A stretch of 64,000 nt of DNA. Origin: Rhodococcoides fascians NBRC 12155 = LMG 3623. GTDB lineage: Bacteria > Actinomycetota > Actinomycetes > Mycobacteriales > Mycobacteriaceae. The position numbers and the translations under genes are program-made. Positions 51,361 to 61,092 of the stretch are shown here, piece after piece (positions within the stretch are counted from its first letter, which is position 1; each line of letters begins with the position of its first letter). Location of the stretch: contig NZ_BCWW01000002.1 in assembly GCF_001894785.1 (NCBI RefSeq), forward strand, positions 248,001 to 312,000. The letters are read 5' to 3'. The notes beneath the pieces were generated by a model. The model did no database searches and was not told the origin of the DNA. It saw only the letters and a list, made by a program, of their open reading frames with translations.

Positions 51361-52052
51361 GTGTAGCTTCTGCGCTGGCAAATTCCGTGATTTCGCGCTC
51401 GAAAGGGGCCGACTATAAAGTCGACCCAGAAATCGATTCGCGGTACGTAATTGCGATAATGGTCAAACGGGCAGTCATGAAGTTCACCGGTATCATCAAA
51501 TTCAGGAAACTCCAAACAAGCCCTTTTGTGGGACGATCCGTAAAAATTCGCGCTAAGCGGTGCCTTAAATTGGGGCGAGGCGTCACGCTTGACGATGGCA
51601 GTTACATCGATGCAATGTCCTCAGGCGGTGTAAGCATCGGCTCGAACAGTTCAGTCGGAAAAAATACAAGGATTGAGTGCGTCGGTAGCCTTAAGCATCT
51701 GGGCAAAGGCTTAACAGTAGGCAGCAATGTCGGGCTAGGCACGGACTCCCTTTATGGCTGCGCAGGCGGAATATCCGTTGGGGACAACACTATTGTAGGT
51801 AATTTCTGCTCCTTCCATTCCGAGAACCATGTCTCCACCAGTCTCTCAGTTCCGATACGTGATCAGGGCGTCACGCATCAGGGAATAGCCATTGGTGAAA
51901 ATTGCTGGATAGGCTCAAGGGTTACCGTGCTCGACGGAGCAAACATTGGAAATGGCTGCATTATTGCGGCCGGTGCTGTCGTCGCAGCCGGCGAGTACTT
52001 GCCCAACGCCGTGTACGGGGGAGTCCCAGCGCGCTTTCTCAAGGAGCGGTGA
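51357..52052 (+). CDS. Hexapeptide-repeat acetyltransferase
   Basis: A 231-residue left-handed beta-helix acyltransferase: LGRGVTLDDGSYIDAMSSGGV, SIGSNSSVGKNTRIEC, GLTVGSNVGLGTDSLYG, SVGDNTIVGNFCSFHSENHV and IAIGENCWIGSRVTVLDGAN with the C-terminal VYGGVPARFLKER. ENHVSTS and the following Gly-rich turn carry the catalytic His. GTG start overlapping the upstream gene. Codon use is visibly less GC-biased than in genes before 51 kb, marking the left edge of the low-GC block. Likely acetylates a system 2 sugar. Confidence 0.88.
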   Translation: MSVASALANSVISRSKGADYKVDPEIDSRYVIAIMVKRAVMKFTGIIKFRKLQTSPFVGRSVKIRAKRCLKLGRGVTLDDGSYIDAMSSGGVSIGSNSSVGKNTRIECVGSLKHLGKGLTVGSNVGLGTDSLYGCAGGISVGDNTIVGNFCSFHSENHVSTSLSVPIRDQGVTHQGIAIGENCWIGSRVTVLDGANIGNGCIIAAGAVVAAGEYLPNAVYGGVPARFLKER

Positions 52053-52060
52053 CTGTTGCC

Positions 52061-53251
52061 ATGAAGACGCACTCTGTTTTGATCTCACACCCCTCACCGG
52101 ACCTCTACGGCTCAGACCTCCAGTTGCTTGAATCGGTGACTGCTCTCGTTGAATCCGGTATCGCGGTGCACGTCATTCTTCCTCGAACGGGTCCACTTGA
52201 AGAGCTCCTGAAGGATCGCGGTGCAAAAACCGAAACTATCCCATTTCCGGTTAGCCGCAAATCGGTGTTGAACTTACGATCTTTGCCGCAGTACGTCGCG
52301 GAGACAGTAATCGCCACGGTTCATGCAGTACGGCTGATCAGACGGGTGCGACCAGACGTTTTGTATGCGAATACTATAACGGCACCTGTCTGGATCCTGG
52401 CTGGATTCCTAACGGGAACTCCATCACTCTGTCACGTGCATGAGGCGGAGGAAACAGGGAATCGCTTTCTGCAAATACTTCTCGCCTCACCCCTTCTCTT
52501 GTGCGATACCATCATCGTAAACAGCAAAGCTTCGCGGGAAGTAATTGATCAGTCGTTGGCAAGACTAGGCGGCAGGATCGAACTTATTTACAATGGTGTA
52601 CCCGAACCTATGTCGACTTCCGAAGAACCCAATCCATCAGTAGTAGGCGGATTGCGTATTGTGCTTGTTGGAAGGTTGTCGCCCCGCAAGGGTACAGACG
52701 TCGCGTTGGAAGCGTTGGCCGAACTAGCCAAGACCGGACTTGACGTCTCCATTTCGATTTGCGGAGACTCTTATCCTGGTTATGAGTGGTTCGATAGCGC
52801 TCTACGCGAACGGGCGCTAAAGAGCGATCTTAAAGGGCGAGTGCAATTTTGTGGTTACATTAGAAACGTGCATCAGTACCTCGCGCAGGCCCATATTGTA
52901 ATTGTTCCGTCGATTGCCGAACCATTTGGTAACGTAGCAGTCGAGGCGCAACTTGCGGCAAGGCCGGTGGTCGCATCGAATGTTCAGGGACTCGCGGAGA
53001 TCATAGATCACGGTCGGACGGGCCTTTTGTGCCCTCCTGGTGACCATGTTGCGATCGCACAGGCCGTCTTACGACTTGTTGACGATCCGGCTTGGGCCGA
53101 AGAAATAGCGCAAGCGGGCTACGATTCGGCCGTGCATAGATTTGGTGTAGGGCGGTACCGCGAGTCAATTGTCAACGTAGTCGAGAACTTGACCGTTGGT
53201 CCAAGCCGATTCCGTCACTTAACTGGCCAGTCGAAAGGTCGCCGCAAATGA
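52061..53251 (+). CDS. Glycosyltransferase family 4
   Basis: About 396 residues. The N-terminus SVLISHPSPDLYGSDLQLLESV is the first Rossmann strand and loop; HVHEAEETGNRFLQILLASP lies in the acceptor half. The donor half has RIVLVGRLSPRKGTDVALEAL, SICGDSYPGYE and VPSIAEPFGNVAVEAQLAARPVVAS, with the E-P-F-G-N-V-A-V-E form of the EX7E motif. The start ATG 52061 is preferred; a GTG at 52049 overlaps the previous stop, but its AAGGAG is too close. AT-richer codons as in the rest of the block. Confidence 0.88.
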   Translation: MKTHSVLISHPSPDLYGSDLQLLESVTALVESGIAVHVILPRTGPLEELLKDRGAKTETIPFPVSRKSVLNLRSLPQYVAETVIATVHAVRLIRRVRPDVLYANTITAPVWILAGFLTGTPSLCHVHEAEETGNRFLQILLASPLLLCDTIIVNSKASREVIDQSLARLGGRIELIYNGVPEPMSTSEEPNPSVVGGLRIVLVGRLSPRKGTDVALEALAELAKTGLDVSISICGDSYPGYEWFDSALRERALKSDLKGRVQFCGYIRNVHQYLAQAHIVIVPSIAEPFGNVAVEAQLAARPVVASNVQGLAEIIDHGRTGLLCPPGDHVAIAQAVLRLVDDPAWAEEIAQAGYDSAVHRFGVGRYRESIVNVVENLTVGPSRFRHLTGQSKGRRK

Positions 53252-54243
53252 CCATACCCCCCGGTTATCAGCAGCAAGAACAGAATCGGGATGTGGATTT
53301 ACTCTCTGTTATTGTTGTAACTTACAATAGTAAACAGATAGTCGGTTCATGCATCAAGCCCCTGCAGAATATACTCGACATCGAAATAATTGTCGTAGAC
53401 AATGCGTCAACCGACGGGACTGCTGAATTTGTTCGTACAGCATTTCCGTCAGTTAAGGTAATCGAGAGCGGAGGTAACCTGGGTTTCGCAAAGGGGGTGA
53501 ACCTTGGCGCATCGTACGCGTCAGGTGGCGTGCTTATATTACTGAATCCAGATGCTTTAGTGAGCAATACTAGTCTGCGCGCTCTCCATGCTGCTCTAGC
53601 AGACGATCCCGGAATCGGAGTTATTGCCCCTCTGTTAGACCATCCTGGGCGGGGGTTGTCGGTACGCGAAGGCGGGATGGCGCCTACTATTTGGCATATC
53701 TTCTGCCATTATTATGGACTGTCGCGGCTATTCCGCAGATATCAAGCATTTCGTGGAATGTATGTTCTACGTTCGGAAAGTTTTGACAGCATTGATGTTG
53801 ACTGGGTCTCGGGGGCATGCATGGCCGTGCCCCTTGCTGTATGGCAAGCTAATGATGGTTTATCTGAACGGTGGTTCATGTATGCCGAAGATGTGGAATT
53901 CTGCCTGCGTGTACGCAAGGCGGGTAAGCGGGTCGTGATCTGTGGAGGCGCAAACGGAACCCACGGCCTTGGGGAAAGCTCCACTAATGCGCCAGCAGAG
54001 CCCACGAACGCCCTCTGGCTTACAAATCTATACGATCTTTACAAGCTGGAGATATCGCCTAGTCGACTGCATAATGCGTTGTGGAAATTCGTGTTCACAG
54101 GTGGCTTAGCCATAAGGTCCATTGCTACTGGCGCAAAAATGGTACTCAACGGCCATCCGCCCAGTCGCAGTCCAGACTACAGAAGGTTCAACTTCTACAT
54201 TCGGGAGTTGTCGAAACAAGACAGTCTGCGGGGCAGCAAATGA
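53248..54243 (+). CDS. Glycosyltransferase family 2 (rhamnosyltransferase-like)
   Basis: A 331-residue GT-A enzyme. SVIVVTYNSKQIVGSCIKPLQ is the N-terminal GT2 signature; IEIIVVDNASTDGTAEFV and NLGFAKGVNLG follow; LILLNPDALV has the D-x-D-like metal site (NPDA). VDWVSGACMAVPL and WFMYAEDVEFCLRVRKAG are typical of the WcaA/RfbN-like rhamnosyltransferase group. An ATGA overlap precedes it and another follows. The rml genes at 60 kb would supply dTDP-rhamnose, which fits. Confidence 0.9.
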   Translation: MTIPPGYQQQEQNRDVDLLSVIVVTYNSKQIVGSCIKPLQNILDIEIIVVDNASTDGTAEFVRTAFPSVKVIESGGNLGFAKGVNLGASYASGGVLILLNPDALVSNTSLRALHAALADDPGIGVIAPLLDHPGRGLSVREGGMAPTIWHIFCHYYGLSRLFRRYQAFRGMYVLRSESFDSIDVDWVSGACMAVPLAVWQANDGLSERWFMYAEDVEFCLRVRKAGKRVVICGGANGTHGLGESSTNAPAEPTNALWLTNLYDLYKLEISPSRLHNALWKFVFTGGLAIRSIATGAKMVLNGHPPSRSPDYRRFNFYIRELSKQDSLRGSK

Positions 54244-55649
54244 CAAAAGTGTCTGCACTAGCACACAATCGCGGTCAAGTTTTTGCAGGCCTATCAATAG
54301 CCCTCGCAGTGTGCGTCGTAGCGGTAATAGCACCGGCCATGGTCGGAAGCGTGTACGTAGTTGCAGCTCTACTTGCCCTCCTACTGTTCTTCGCCTCCGT
54401 TGCACATCCCAAACTTGCGGTTGTCTTATGGCTGACGTCGGTATGTTTCCTTCCATTCTGGGTTGGCGTCGACAACCCGTTCTATTTACCAGCAAGTTCG
54501 CTAGCTGGGCTGGTGGTCCTAGGGGGAGCGTTCGTAAAAAATCCGTGGCGTATTGGTCGAACTGATGTTGCGGTATTGCTGTTCTGTGCCCTATGCCTCG
54601 TGTGCGGCGTTGTCGGGCTATCGCGACCAGGCGACGTAACTAACGTCGTGACGCAGTGGCTACTTTCTTTCCTGATAGGCCGTCTGTTGGTTCAGAGGGC
54701 CGGTCTTTCGTTCACCTACCGCGCGATAGCGTACATATTCACAGCTGCTGCTATTTGCGCGATGATCGAATTTTTCTTGGACTGGAATCCGTACTACACC
54801 TGGGTGATAGACAATACCCAGTACCTTGCCTGGGGTCATGAACAGGATCGAGGGGGCATCGTGCGCGCGGAATGGGCGTTCGGTCATTCAATTGCCTTGG
54901 GTTGCAGTTTGGCGATGGCAATCCCGATCGTTCTCGCATGCAACTTCCGATCTGCGGTTCGGACGGGATTGATCGCACTGTTACTCGGGGGTACGGTTGT
55001 GTCCTTCAGTCGATCTGGAATGATCAGTGCAGTTTTCGCCCTGTTGCTCTCGCTGCTGTTCTTTTCTAGTAAAGAAAAGACACGCGGGAGGCTGGCGGTG
55101 GTGCTGACGCTTGGCCTAATAGCTTGGTTCGCAATACCAAAAATATTGGCCGTTTTTGCTGAGGAAGGCCGTCGAGCCACAATTTCGGCAGATTACCGCA
55201 TTACACTCATCGATCTAATTCCGTCGATGAACCCTTTGGGTCTAGCCAAAGGCTATACAGAGCCAAGCAGGGGTGAATTTTACTTCCAGGGGTTTAAGTC
55301 CATCGACAGCACTTTTGTGCTGCTGGGAGTCAGCTTCGGGTATCTTGTTGCGCTTCTGGCTTTAGCGGCAGTGGCGTGGCTGGCTTGGCAGGTGATACGA
55401 CGGACTACGTCCGCCCCAGCGATCAGCATTCTTGCTGTTGTCCCGGCGCTCTTTACGGTGGCTCTAATAACGCAGTTTGGCTCCGTATTCTGGTTTTTCC
55501 TAGGGATGCTGTCCCTACACGATAGTGTGGTCGCGCAACGAAAGGCAGAACATCAACCGAAGGGTGTCCTTCGAACAATCGACGCGAGAACGGTCGATTC
55601 CGAGTCATCGGCAGGAAGCGGCAAGATAGGTGTGGTGGGAGATGTCTAG
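54240..55649 (+). CDS. Wzy-type O-antigen polymerase (system 2)
   Basis: About 469 residues with about 12 membrane helices and a large extracytoplasmic loop near residues 305-350 (RATISADYRITLIDLIPSMNPLGLAKGY in that part). WGHEQDRGGIVRAEWAFGHSIALGCSLA and FSRSGMISAVFALLLSLLFF match the O-antigen ligase/polymerase pattern. It starts at an ATG overlapping the glycosyltransferase stop. Its partner flippase is the gene at 57439. The tail is cytoplasmic and charged. Low-GC codon use. Confidence 0.85.
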   Translation: MTKVSALAHNRGQVFAGLSIALAVCVVAVIAPAMVGSVYVVAALLALLLFFASVAHPKLAVVLWLTSVCFLPFWVGVDNPFYLPASSLAGLVVLGGAFVKNPWRIGRTDVAVLLFCALCLVCGVVGLSRPGDVTNVVTQWLLSFLIGRLLVQRAGLSFTYRAIAYIFTAAAICAMIEFFLDWNPYYTWVIDNTQYLAWGHEQDRGGIVRAEWAFGHSIALGCSLAMAIPIVLACNFRSAVRTGLIALLLGGTVVSFSRSGMISAVFALLLSLLFFSSKEKTRGRLAVVLTLGLIAWFAIPKILAVFAEEGRRATISADYRITLIDLIPSMNPLGLAKGYTEPSRGEFYFQGFKSIDSTFVLLGVSFGYLVALLALAAVAWLAWQVIRRTTSAPAISILAVVPALFTVALITQFGSVFWFFLGMLSLHDSVVAQRKAEHQPKGVLRTIDARTVDSESSAGSGKIGVVGDV

Positions 55650-56778
55650 TTTGGATGTTCCTAATGTACTAGTTCTATGGGCTGATTCCTCAGCGGAGAA
55701 TCTCGGACTGCAAGCGCTTGCCGCAGGGGTACAGAGCGTTGCAGAGCGCAGTTGGGGTCGATGTTCGGTAACCTTTCATTCGCACAACACTGCCGGGACG
55801 CCCTTGCGGAGAGTGCGAGTTCTGCAGGACCTAGGTCGGCGGTCGGGACCGGTCGTCGAATACCTTCGCCAGTTTGATGTGGTGATGGATACCGGTGGCG
55901 GCGACAGTTTTACGGATATTTACGGCGTTCAGCGCTTGCTGTTGATGGCTTACATCCAGCACGCCTGTAGGAAGGCCGGAGTCCCCTTGGTAATGACTCC
56001 TCAAACAATTGGCCCGTTCCGAACGCGAGCTGGCCGTATGGTCGCGAGGTCCTTGCTATCAAAAGTAGACGTTCTGTATACACGTGACCCGGTAAGCTCA
56101 CAGGTCGCCACAGAAATGGGGCGGACACCGAATCTGCTCGCGACCGATATGGCTTTCGCACTACCGCGTCCCTCTCGGGCGCAGGAACGCGATGTGGTCT
56201 TGAACGTGTCGGGTCTATTGTGGCAAAGTAACCCGCACGTCGATTTTGCCGAATACAGAGCGAACGTTGGCGGTCTAATCACTGGTCTGCTTGCCGCAGA
56301 TAGGCGTGTTACTTTGCTTGCGCATGTGCTGGATTCTCCAGTGCCTGACAACGATGTTCCGGCAGTACACGCAGCAGCAGCTGCTGCAGGGGCGGCTGGC
56401 GGCGACGTAGAAATCGTTATACCTAAAGATCTTCGGGAAGTCCGCGAAGTCCTTTCTGGTTGTCGCGTTCTGGTGGGATCTAGAATGCACTCTGCCATCA
56501 ATGCGCTATCTGTGGGAGTTCCTGCGATTTCTTGGTCGTACTCGAGAAAATTTGGCCCCCTTATGGACGCTCTCGGTTGGCAGTACACGATAGACCTCAC
56601 TGCTGGTGGAGACCCGGTTTCGGAGACGCTTAAGTTAATAAATACTGACTCGTTCGATGTGCTCAAAGCCGAAGCGCCAGGAGTAGCGACCTCTGCTGAG
56701 GGAAGGATCGATTCGATTGTAGCGGCGCTGAAGTCGGAGAAATTGTTCTCGCTATCTCATACGGGTCCGGCGATATGA
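55642..56778 (+). CDS. Polysaccharide pyruvyl transferase family protein
   Basis: About 378 residues. [23 protein letters not shown] opens the fold; [13 protein letters not shown] is the conserved GGG/D region, [20 protein letters not shown] and [18 protein letters not shown] are typical of the PF04230 family, and [25 protein letters not shown] gives the C-terminal donor-binding block. These enzymes attach a pyruvate ketal from phosphoenolpyruvate to a sugar, adding negative charge. Start 55642 overlaps the stop of the polymerase gene. An FrhB-like gene nearby on the other strand often accompanies this family. Confidence 0.9.
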   Translation: MSSLDVPNVLVLWADSSAENLGLQALAAGVQSVAERSWGRCSVTFHSHNTAGTPLRRVRVLQDLGRRSGPVVEYLRQFDVVMDTGGGDSFTDIYGVQRLLLMAYIQHACRKAGVPLVMTPQTIGPFRTRAGRMVARSLLSKVDVLYTRDPVSSQVATEMGRTPNLLATDMAFALPRPSRAQERDVVLNVSGLLWQSNPHVDFAEYRANVGGLITGLLAADRRVTLLAHVLDSPVPDNDVPAVHAAAAAAGAAGGDVEIVIPKDLREVREVLSGCRVLVGSRMHSAINALSVGVPAISWSYSRKFGPLMDALGWQYTIDLTAGGDPVSETLKLINTDSFDVLKAEAPGVATSAEGRIDSIVAALKSEKLFSLSHTGPAI

Positions 56779-57434
56779 GGGCATTGCAAGGTGGCGGGGT
56801 CATGAGTCGTAGGCTGGTGAGTCGCCTGATTGGTCACTACTATAAGCGTCTTCCTGCAGGTGGGCGGGCACTCGCGCTAGCGACCCGGTTTGAGGGTGGC
56901 CAGATGTTTTCTCTCACTTTGAGAAGGGTTTTGTTGCGCGATTATGGTGTCGAAGTAGGCTCGTACAGCTATGGCTCCTTGTTGCAACCAGGTTGGGCCG
57001 ACGTCGGCACAGTTGTTGGCCGGTATGTCTCGATCGGCCCTGGAGTTCGACGCATTGGGGCTGCGCACCCAATAGGCAAAGTCAGCATGCATCCGCTTTG
57101 GTATAACCCTGCTCTGGGCATGGTAGGCAAGGAGTCCGATGTCGAGCGGACCGGTTGCGTCATCGAACACGATTGCTGGATTGGAGCGAATTCGCTCATT
57201 TTGCCGGGGTGTCGGCGGATTGGGATTGGTGCGGTAATCGGCGCAGGTTCGGTGGTGACCCGTGATATTCCAGACTTCGCCATTGCCGTCGGTAATCCCG
57301 CGAGAGTTGTTCGTCTACGGCTGGATGGTGCCGACGCCGAGCGTGTACGTGACTCACGTTACTGGGAGCTTGAGCCAGCGGAAGTTCGAGAGTTTCTAGC
57401 ATCGTTTCGATTTAGTGATAGGGCGGTTGGGTGA
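56775..57434 (+). CDS. Hexapeptide O-acetyltransferase (CysE/WcaB-like)
   Basis: A 219-residue acyltransferase starting with an ATGA overlap. The left-handed beta-helix part reads [41 protein letters not shown] and [46 protein letters not shown]; the His in IGAAHPIGK is a likely catalytic base. [10 protein letters not shown] is the typical C-terminal end. An internal Met at residue 10 (SRRLVSR) could be the real start. Likely adds an acetyl group to a system 2 sugar. Confidence 0.87.
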   Translation: MRALQGGGVMSRRLVSRLIGHYYKRLPAGGRALALATRFEGGQMFSLTLRRVLLRDYGVEVGSYSYGSLLQPGWADVGTVVGRYVSIGPGVRRIGAAHPIGKVSMHPLWYNPALGMVGKESDVERTGCVIEHDCWIGANSLILPGCRRIGIGAVIGAGSVVTRDIPDFAIAVGNPARVVRLRLDGADAERVRDSRYWELEPAEVREFLASFRFSDRAVG

Positions 57435-57438
57435 CGCC

Positions 57439-58734
57439 ATGACCCTGTCGTGCTCCCGCGTAATAGCAAGGCTCAATTCTCCACTTTTGATCTCCTTGAG
57501 CCGCATTGGCATTATGCTTATCGCGCTCGGGACGGCACCCATAATCTCGCGTGAGCTGGGGCCTTCAGGTCGAGGTCTATACGCAACTTGTCTGGCGGCT
57601 CTTGGTCTTACGCCCGTCATAATCGGCTTGGGTATTCCAATGGCGGTTCGGCGGCTAGCTTCGGTTTCCGACCATCGGCCGGTCGTCCGAAGTTCGTACA
57701 GAATTGTAGTTGCCATAATTTGGCCGGCGTTCGGCCTGGGCATCCTCGTCTCATTCTTGCTTGTGCCGAGTTTGACCAACTTTCAGCGCATCTGCTTCTT
57801 GGCTGCAATGTCGACTACCGCGTTCTTCGTGTTGGTTCTCTGTGCACAAAGCGTCCTCATCGCAGCCCACCGGTTTGCTGAGATTGCGCTACTGCATTTC
57901 ATCCAGCCTTCAGTCACTGCAGCCGTAGCGATTGCGTTCTGGATGTTTTCGGATCTCACTTTGGAGGTGCTCTTGTGGGGCTACGTCGCGGGAACTTGTC
58001 TCGCTGCGTCGACGGCTTTTGTGATGCTAAGTGTGAGTGTGCGCGGACCGCACATGCCTATAGTTCGTCTAGGTCAACAGGGTTTTAAATATGCGGGGAG
58101 TCAGATCGCCGAGACGGCGGCGAGCACTGTCGTGCTCCTTTTAGCGGTCGTTTCTATGGGCTCCTATCAGGCTGGCCTGCTTGCTGTCTCTGTTACGCTC
58201 GCCACCCTTCCGCTGGCGCTTGGCTACGCGATCGGGTCTGCGGTCTTTGGAGGGGTCGCGTCTGCCAGTTCAAGTGACCTGCCGCAGGCCCGGGTGATGG
58301 CGATCCGTGCGGCGCTGATCGTTGGCCTTGCTGGCACCGTCACATTACTAATTGTTACTCCTTTCGGGTTGCCATTCTTGTTCGGCGACGCGTTCGCGCC
58401 GGCCGTCCCTGCCGCCTTAGTTCTCGTTTCCACCTCGGTGCTGCTGGTAGTGAATTACGTCGCAACACAGGTTCTGGGAGCCGAAGGCCGTGGTTCTGCC
58501 ATGGCATTGTGGCAGGTGGCAGGGCTGATTGTTGGAGTGGTGGGCCTTTTGCTTCTATCAGGCGGATTGGGTGCGATTGGTGCAGCTGTTGCGATGGCCC
58601 TGGGCTGGCTAGTGACGACAATTGGTTGTTTGACCGCCTTGCGGGTCGGACCGGCCGTGGTTGCCATCCGCCCGGCCGACCTAAAGTCGTGCTTCCATCT
58701 GTGTGTGCGAGGACGGTTTGATCTGCCGGGTTAG
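57439..58734 (+). CDS. Polysaccharide flippase (Wzx, system 2)
   Basis: About 431 residues with 12-14 membrane helices. The N-terminus has IMLIALGTAPIISRELGPSGRGLYATCLAALGL, the conserved R-GPSG-G-Y loop of the polysaccharide-transporter family; the C-terminal half has PFLFGDAFAPAVPAALVLVSTSVLLVVNYVATQ and GLGAIGAAVAMALGWLVTT. It moves undecaprenyl-linked repeats across the membrane. ATG 57439 lies four bases after the acetyltransferase stop; a GTG at 57415 is possible. Only 5 bp separate its stop from that of the convergent FrhB-like gene. Confidence 0.87.
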   Translation: MTLSCSRVIARLNSPLLISLSRIGIMLIALGTAPIISRELGPSGRGLYATCLAALGLTPVIIGLGIPMAVRRLASVSDHRPVVRSSYRIVVAIIWPAFGLGILVSFLLVPSLTNFQRICFLAAMSTTAFFVLVLCAQSVLIAAHRFAEIALLHFIQPSVTAAVAIAFWMFSDLTLEVLLWGYVAGTCLAASTAFVMLSVSVRGPHMPIVRLGQQGFKYAGSQIAETAASTVVLLLAVVSMGSYQAGLLAVSVTLATLPLALGYAIGSAVFGGVASASSSDLPQARVMAIRAALIVGLAGTVTLLIVTPFGLPFLFGDAFAPAVPAALVLVSTSVLLVVNYVATQVLGAEGRGSAMALWQVAGLIVGVVGLLLLSGGLGAIGAAVAMALGWLVTTIGCLTALRVGPAVVAIRPADLKSCFHLCVRGRFDLPG

Positions 58735-58739
58735 ATTCT

Positions 58740-59972
58740 TTACTTGCCGCTCTGGCGTGTTCGAACAAAGGTGCCTGCTGCTGCTCGAAAGCTTCGTCTG
58801 GTAGTTGCCGCGAGTCTCGTGAGCCCATACCCGGAGTATCGTGGGGTTCGTTTGCCGGCCAACATCCGTCCAAGCATTCTTGCGGCTAGGGTGCGTTTTC
58901 TGTCGACTTGTAGGGGCTGAACGGCAGCTACTAGCTTCAGGTCGAGTGGCGACATTGCGAGCACTCCGTCATTGGCGGCGTCCCTGAGTAGTCTGTGTCC
59001 CCGTGGGGTCCGTGCGATAACAACTGATCTCCCGTCCGCGTTTTCGAAGACGGGATAGCCTCTACTGTCCACCTCCCAGTAATCACCAACTGCGATATCC
59101 GCGTGACCTCCTGTTCCGTCGACGCACAATTTGCAACGCCATTGCACCGTTCGGCCTAAGTGGGTTCCCCATGATTTGTCGTATGACATTGTTTTGGATT
59201 CACCCGTGTTAAGAGTGACTTTGAACTTTCCGGGCCAACCGTCACCTCGATATTTAAGGGAAGTGATTTGATCGGATGGGGCGTCGAGTAAGTCTGTGAG
59301 TGCATCAGTAGCCGACTGGCGCGGGGTGCCGGCGCAAAAGAATGAGATGGTAATAGGTCGATCTTCATCGGGGATTTTAAGTGTGTTGCTTAGCTGTGCT
59401 AGCGCGGTCGCTTCGCAGGGTTTACCTACTATCGCTTGTTTGGCGAAGTTGGACGCGCTGACCGCGGAGAGGTTGGCGACCGGAGCGTATCGTGACCCCG
59501 CTGCTCTAATTGCATCCTCTCGCGAAGTGAGTTTCAGGGGTATGGTTCTTCGAGGGTTTTTTGGGTCTTCTTGGCTCGCGACAACAACGGTCGATCGTCG
59601 TGTTTCAATAAGCCAATTGGTAAAGGCAGTAATGACGCCCGCACTGCTCCCGGCATGGCGAATCTCGGGGTCAGTTGCCCAGCTTACCCATGCGGACAAG
59701 TAGGGCCCGAACGTTTCGTCATTCTTCTGGTTCGGTATTCGGGGTGCCGCCACACGAATTCCTGGGCACATCGCCTTGAAGATTTTGGCCTCGGCCATTG
59801 CCTCGGCTCTAGTTTCTTGAACTCTGGGCGGTGCTAGGGTCGGGCGCATGTAGCTGTTTTCTGATAACCCGATCGTGATTCGATCGGAGACGAGTGCGCA
59901 TCCGCCGCATCCACTGCAATTATCGTTGCCGAGAACCTGGTCGACAGCACGTCGTAGCGGATCGGTACGCAA
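58740..59972 (-). CDS. FrhB-like (coenzyme F420 hydrogenase/dehydrogenase beta subunit family) protein
   Basis: A 410-residue protein. The N-terminus NDNCSGCGGCALVSDRI has a CxxCxxC cluster; together with AMCPG near residue 68 it can bind an iron-sulfur cluster, and a second Cys pair lies in WRCKLCVDGTGG with ADIAVGDYW, the FrhB_FdhB_C signature. TTG 59972 is preceded by AAGGAG with seven bases between. In polysaccharide clusters this family often accompanies pyruvyl transferases; its reaction is unknown, with a flavin/F420-linked reduction suspected. It is the only minus-strand gene in system 2 and shares the low-GC codon use. Confidence 0.88.
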   Translation of the reverse strand: MRTDPLRRAVDQVLGNDNCSGCGGCALVSDRITIGLSENSYMRPTLAPPRVQETRAEAMAEAKIFKAMCPGIRVAAPRIPNQKNDETFGPYLSAWVSWATDPEIRHAGSSAGVITAFTNWLIETRRSTVVVASQEDPKNPRRTIPLKLTSREDAIRAAGSRYAPVANLSAVSASNFAKQAIVGKPCEATALAQLSNTLKIPDEDRPITISFFCAGTPRQSATDALTDLLDAPSDQITSLKYRGDGWPGKFKVTLNTGESKTMSYDKSWGTHLGRTVQWRCKLCVDGTGGHADIAVGDYWEVDSRGYPVFENADGRSVVIARTPRGHRLLRDAANDGVLAMSPLDLKLVAAVQPLQVDRKRTLAARMLGRMLAGKRTPRYSGYGLTRLAATTRRSFRAAAGTFVRTRQSGK

Positions 59973-60219
59973 GATTCAGACTCCTTTTGGGCGATGATTG
60001 TTGTAAGCGAAAGCATAGTGCGGCAGCAGCTCTGCGTCGTTTGTGTGAGGTTCCGACAGGATGTCAGGGCGGCGGACGTGCGTCTACGCGTGGCCGTGTC
60101 AGTTTTATCCCTGACCCCGCGACCTTCTTCGCTACTAAGGCGCGTGCCCAGGCCCTCATGAGGGCTATTCCGAACTGTTGATGCACGCAACCGAGTTACG
60201 TCTGGAAGACTTCGGGCTC

Positions 60220-61092
60220 ATGCGGGGAATCATTCTGGCGGGCGGCACGGGCTCACGGCTTCATCCGATCACGATGGGAGTGAGCAAACAGCTGGTCCCG
60301 GTCTACGACAAACCGATGATCTACTACCCCCTCTCGACCCTGATCCTCGCCGGCATCCGCGAGATCCTCATCATCACCACACCCCAGGACGCCGACCAGT
60401 TCGCACGCCTGCTCGGCGACGGCTCCCAATTCGGCATCTCCTTGACCTACCAGGTCCAACACGAACCCAACGGCCTCGCCCAAGCCTTCGTCCTGGGAGC
60501 CGATCACATCGGCACCGACTCCGCCGCCCTGGTGCTCGGCGACAACATCTTCTACGGCCCCGGCCTGGGCACCCAACTCTCACGCTTCGACACCATCGAC
60601 GGCGGAGCCGTCTTCGCCTACGAGGTCTCCGACCCCACCGCCTACGGCGTCATCGAATTCGACGACAACCGAAAAGCCGTGTCGTTGGAAGAAAAGCCCG
60701 CCGCCCCGAAATCGAACTACGCCGTCCCGGGCCTGTACTTCTACGACAACGACGTCATCGCCATCGCCCGCGACCTCCAGCCCTCCGCCCGCGGGGAATA
60801 CGAGATCACCGACGTCAACCGCCACTACCTCGACGCCGGCCGCCTCCAGGTCGAAGTCCTCCCCCGCGGCACCGCCTGGCTCGACACCGGCACCTTCGAC
60901 TCCCTCCTCGACGCCTCCAACTACGTGCGCACCATCGAACAACGCCAAGGACTCAAGATCGGATCCCCCGAAGAAGTCGCCTGGCGACGAGGATTCATCA
61001 CCGACGACGAACTACGCACCCGCGCCGAGACACTCGTCAAATCCGGCTACGGCCGCTACCTGCTGGACCTGATCGACCGAGGAAACCGATGA
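60220..61092 (+). CDS. rmlA: Glucose-1-phosphate thymidylyltransferase
   Basis: About 290 residues from ATG 60220 ([20 protein letters not shown] is the canonical RmlA start; an ATG at 60181 adds 13 residues without homology). Further signatures are [37 protein letters not shown] and [13 protein letters not shown], with the C-terminal [20 protein letters not shown]. It makes dTDP-glucose, the first step to dTDP-L-rhamnose. Third positions are almost all G or C, unlike the block before 60 kb. It overlaps rmlC (ATGA). rmlB and rmlD are not in the window. Confidence 0.95.
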   Translation: MRGIILAGGTGSRLHPITMGVSKQLVPVYDKPMIYYPLSTLILAGIREILIITTPQDADQFARLLGDGSQFGISLTYQVQHEPNGLAQAFVLGADHIGTDSAALVLGDNIFYGPGLGTQLSRFDTIDGGAVFAYEVSDPTAYGVIEFDDNRKAVSLEEKPAAPKSNYAVPGLYFYDNDVIAIARDLQPSARGEYEITDVNRHYLDAGRLQVEVLPRGTAWLDTGTFDSLLDASNYVRTIEQRQGLKIGSPEEVAWRRGFITDDELRTRAETLVKSGYGRYLLDLIDRGNR

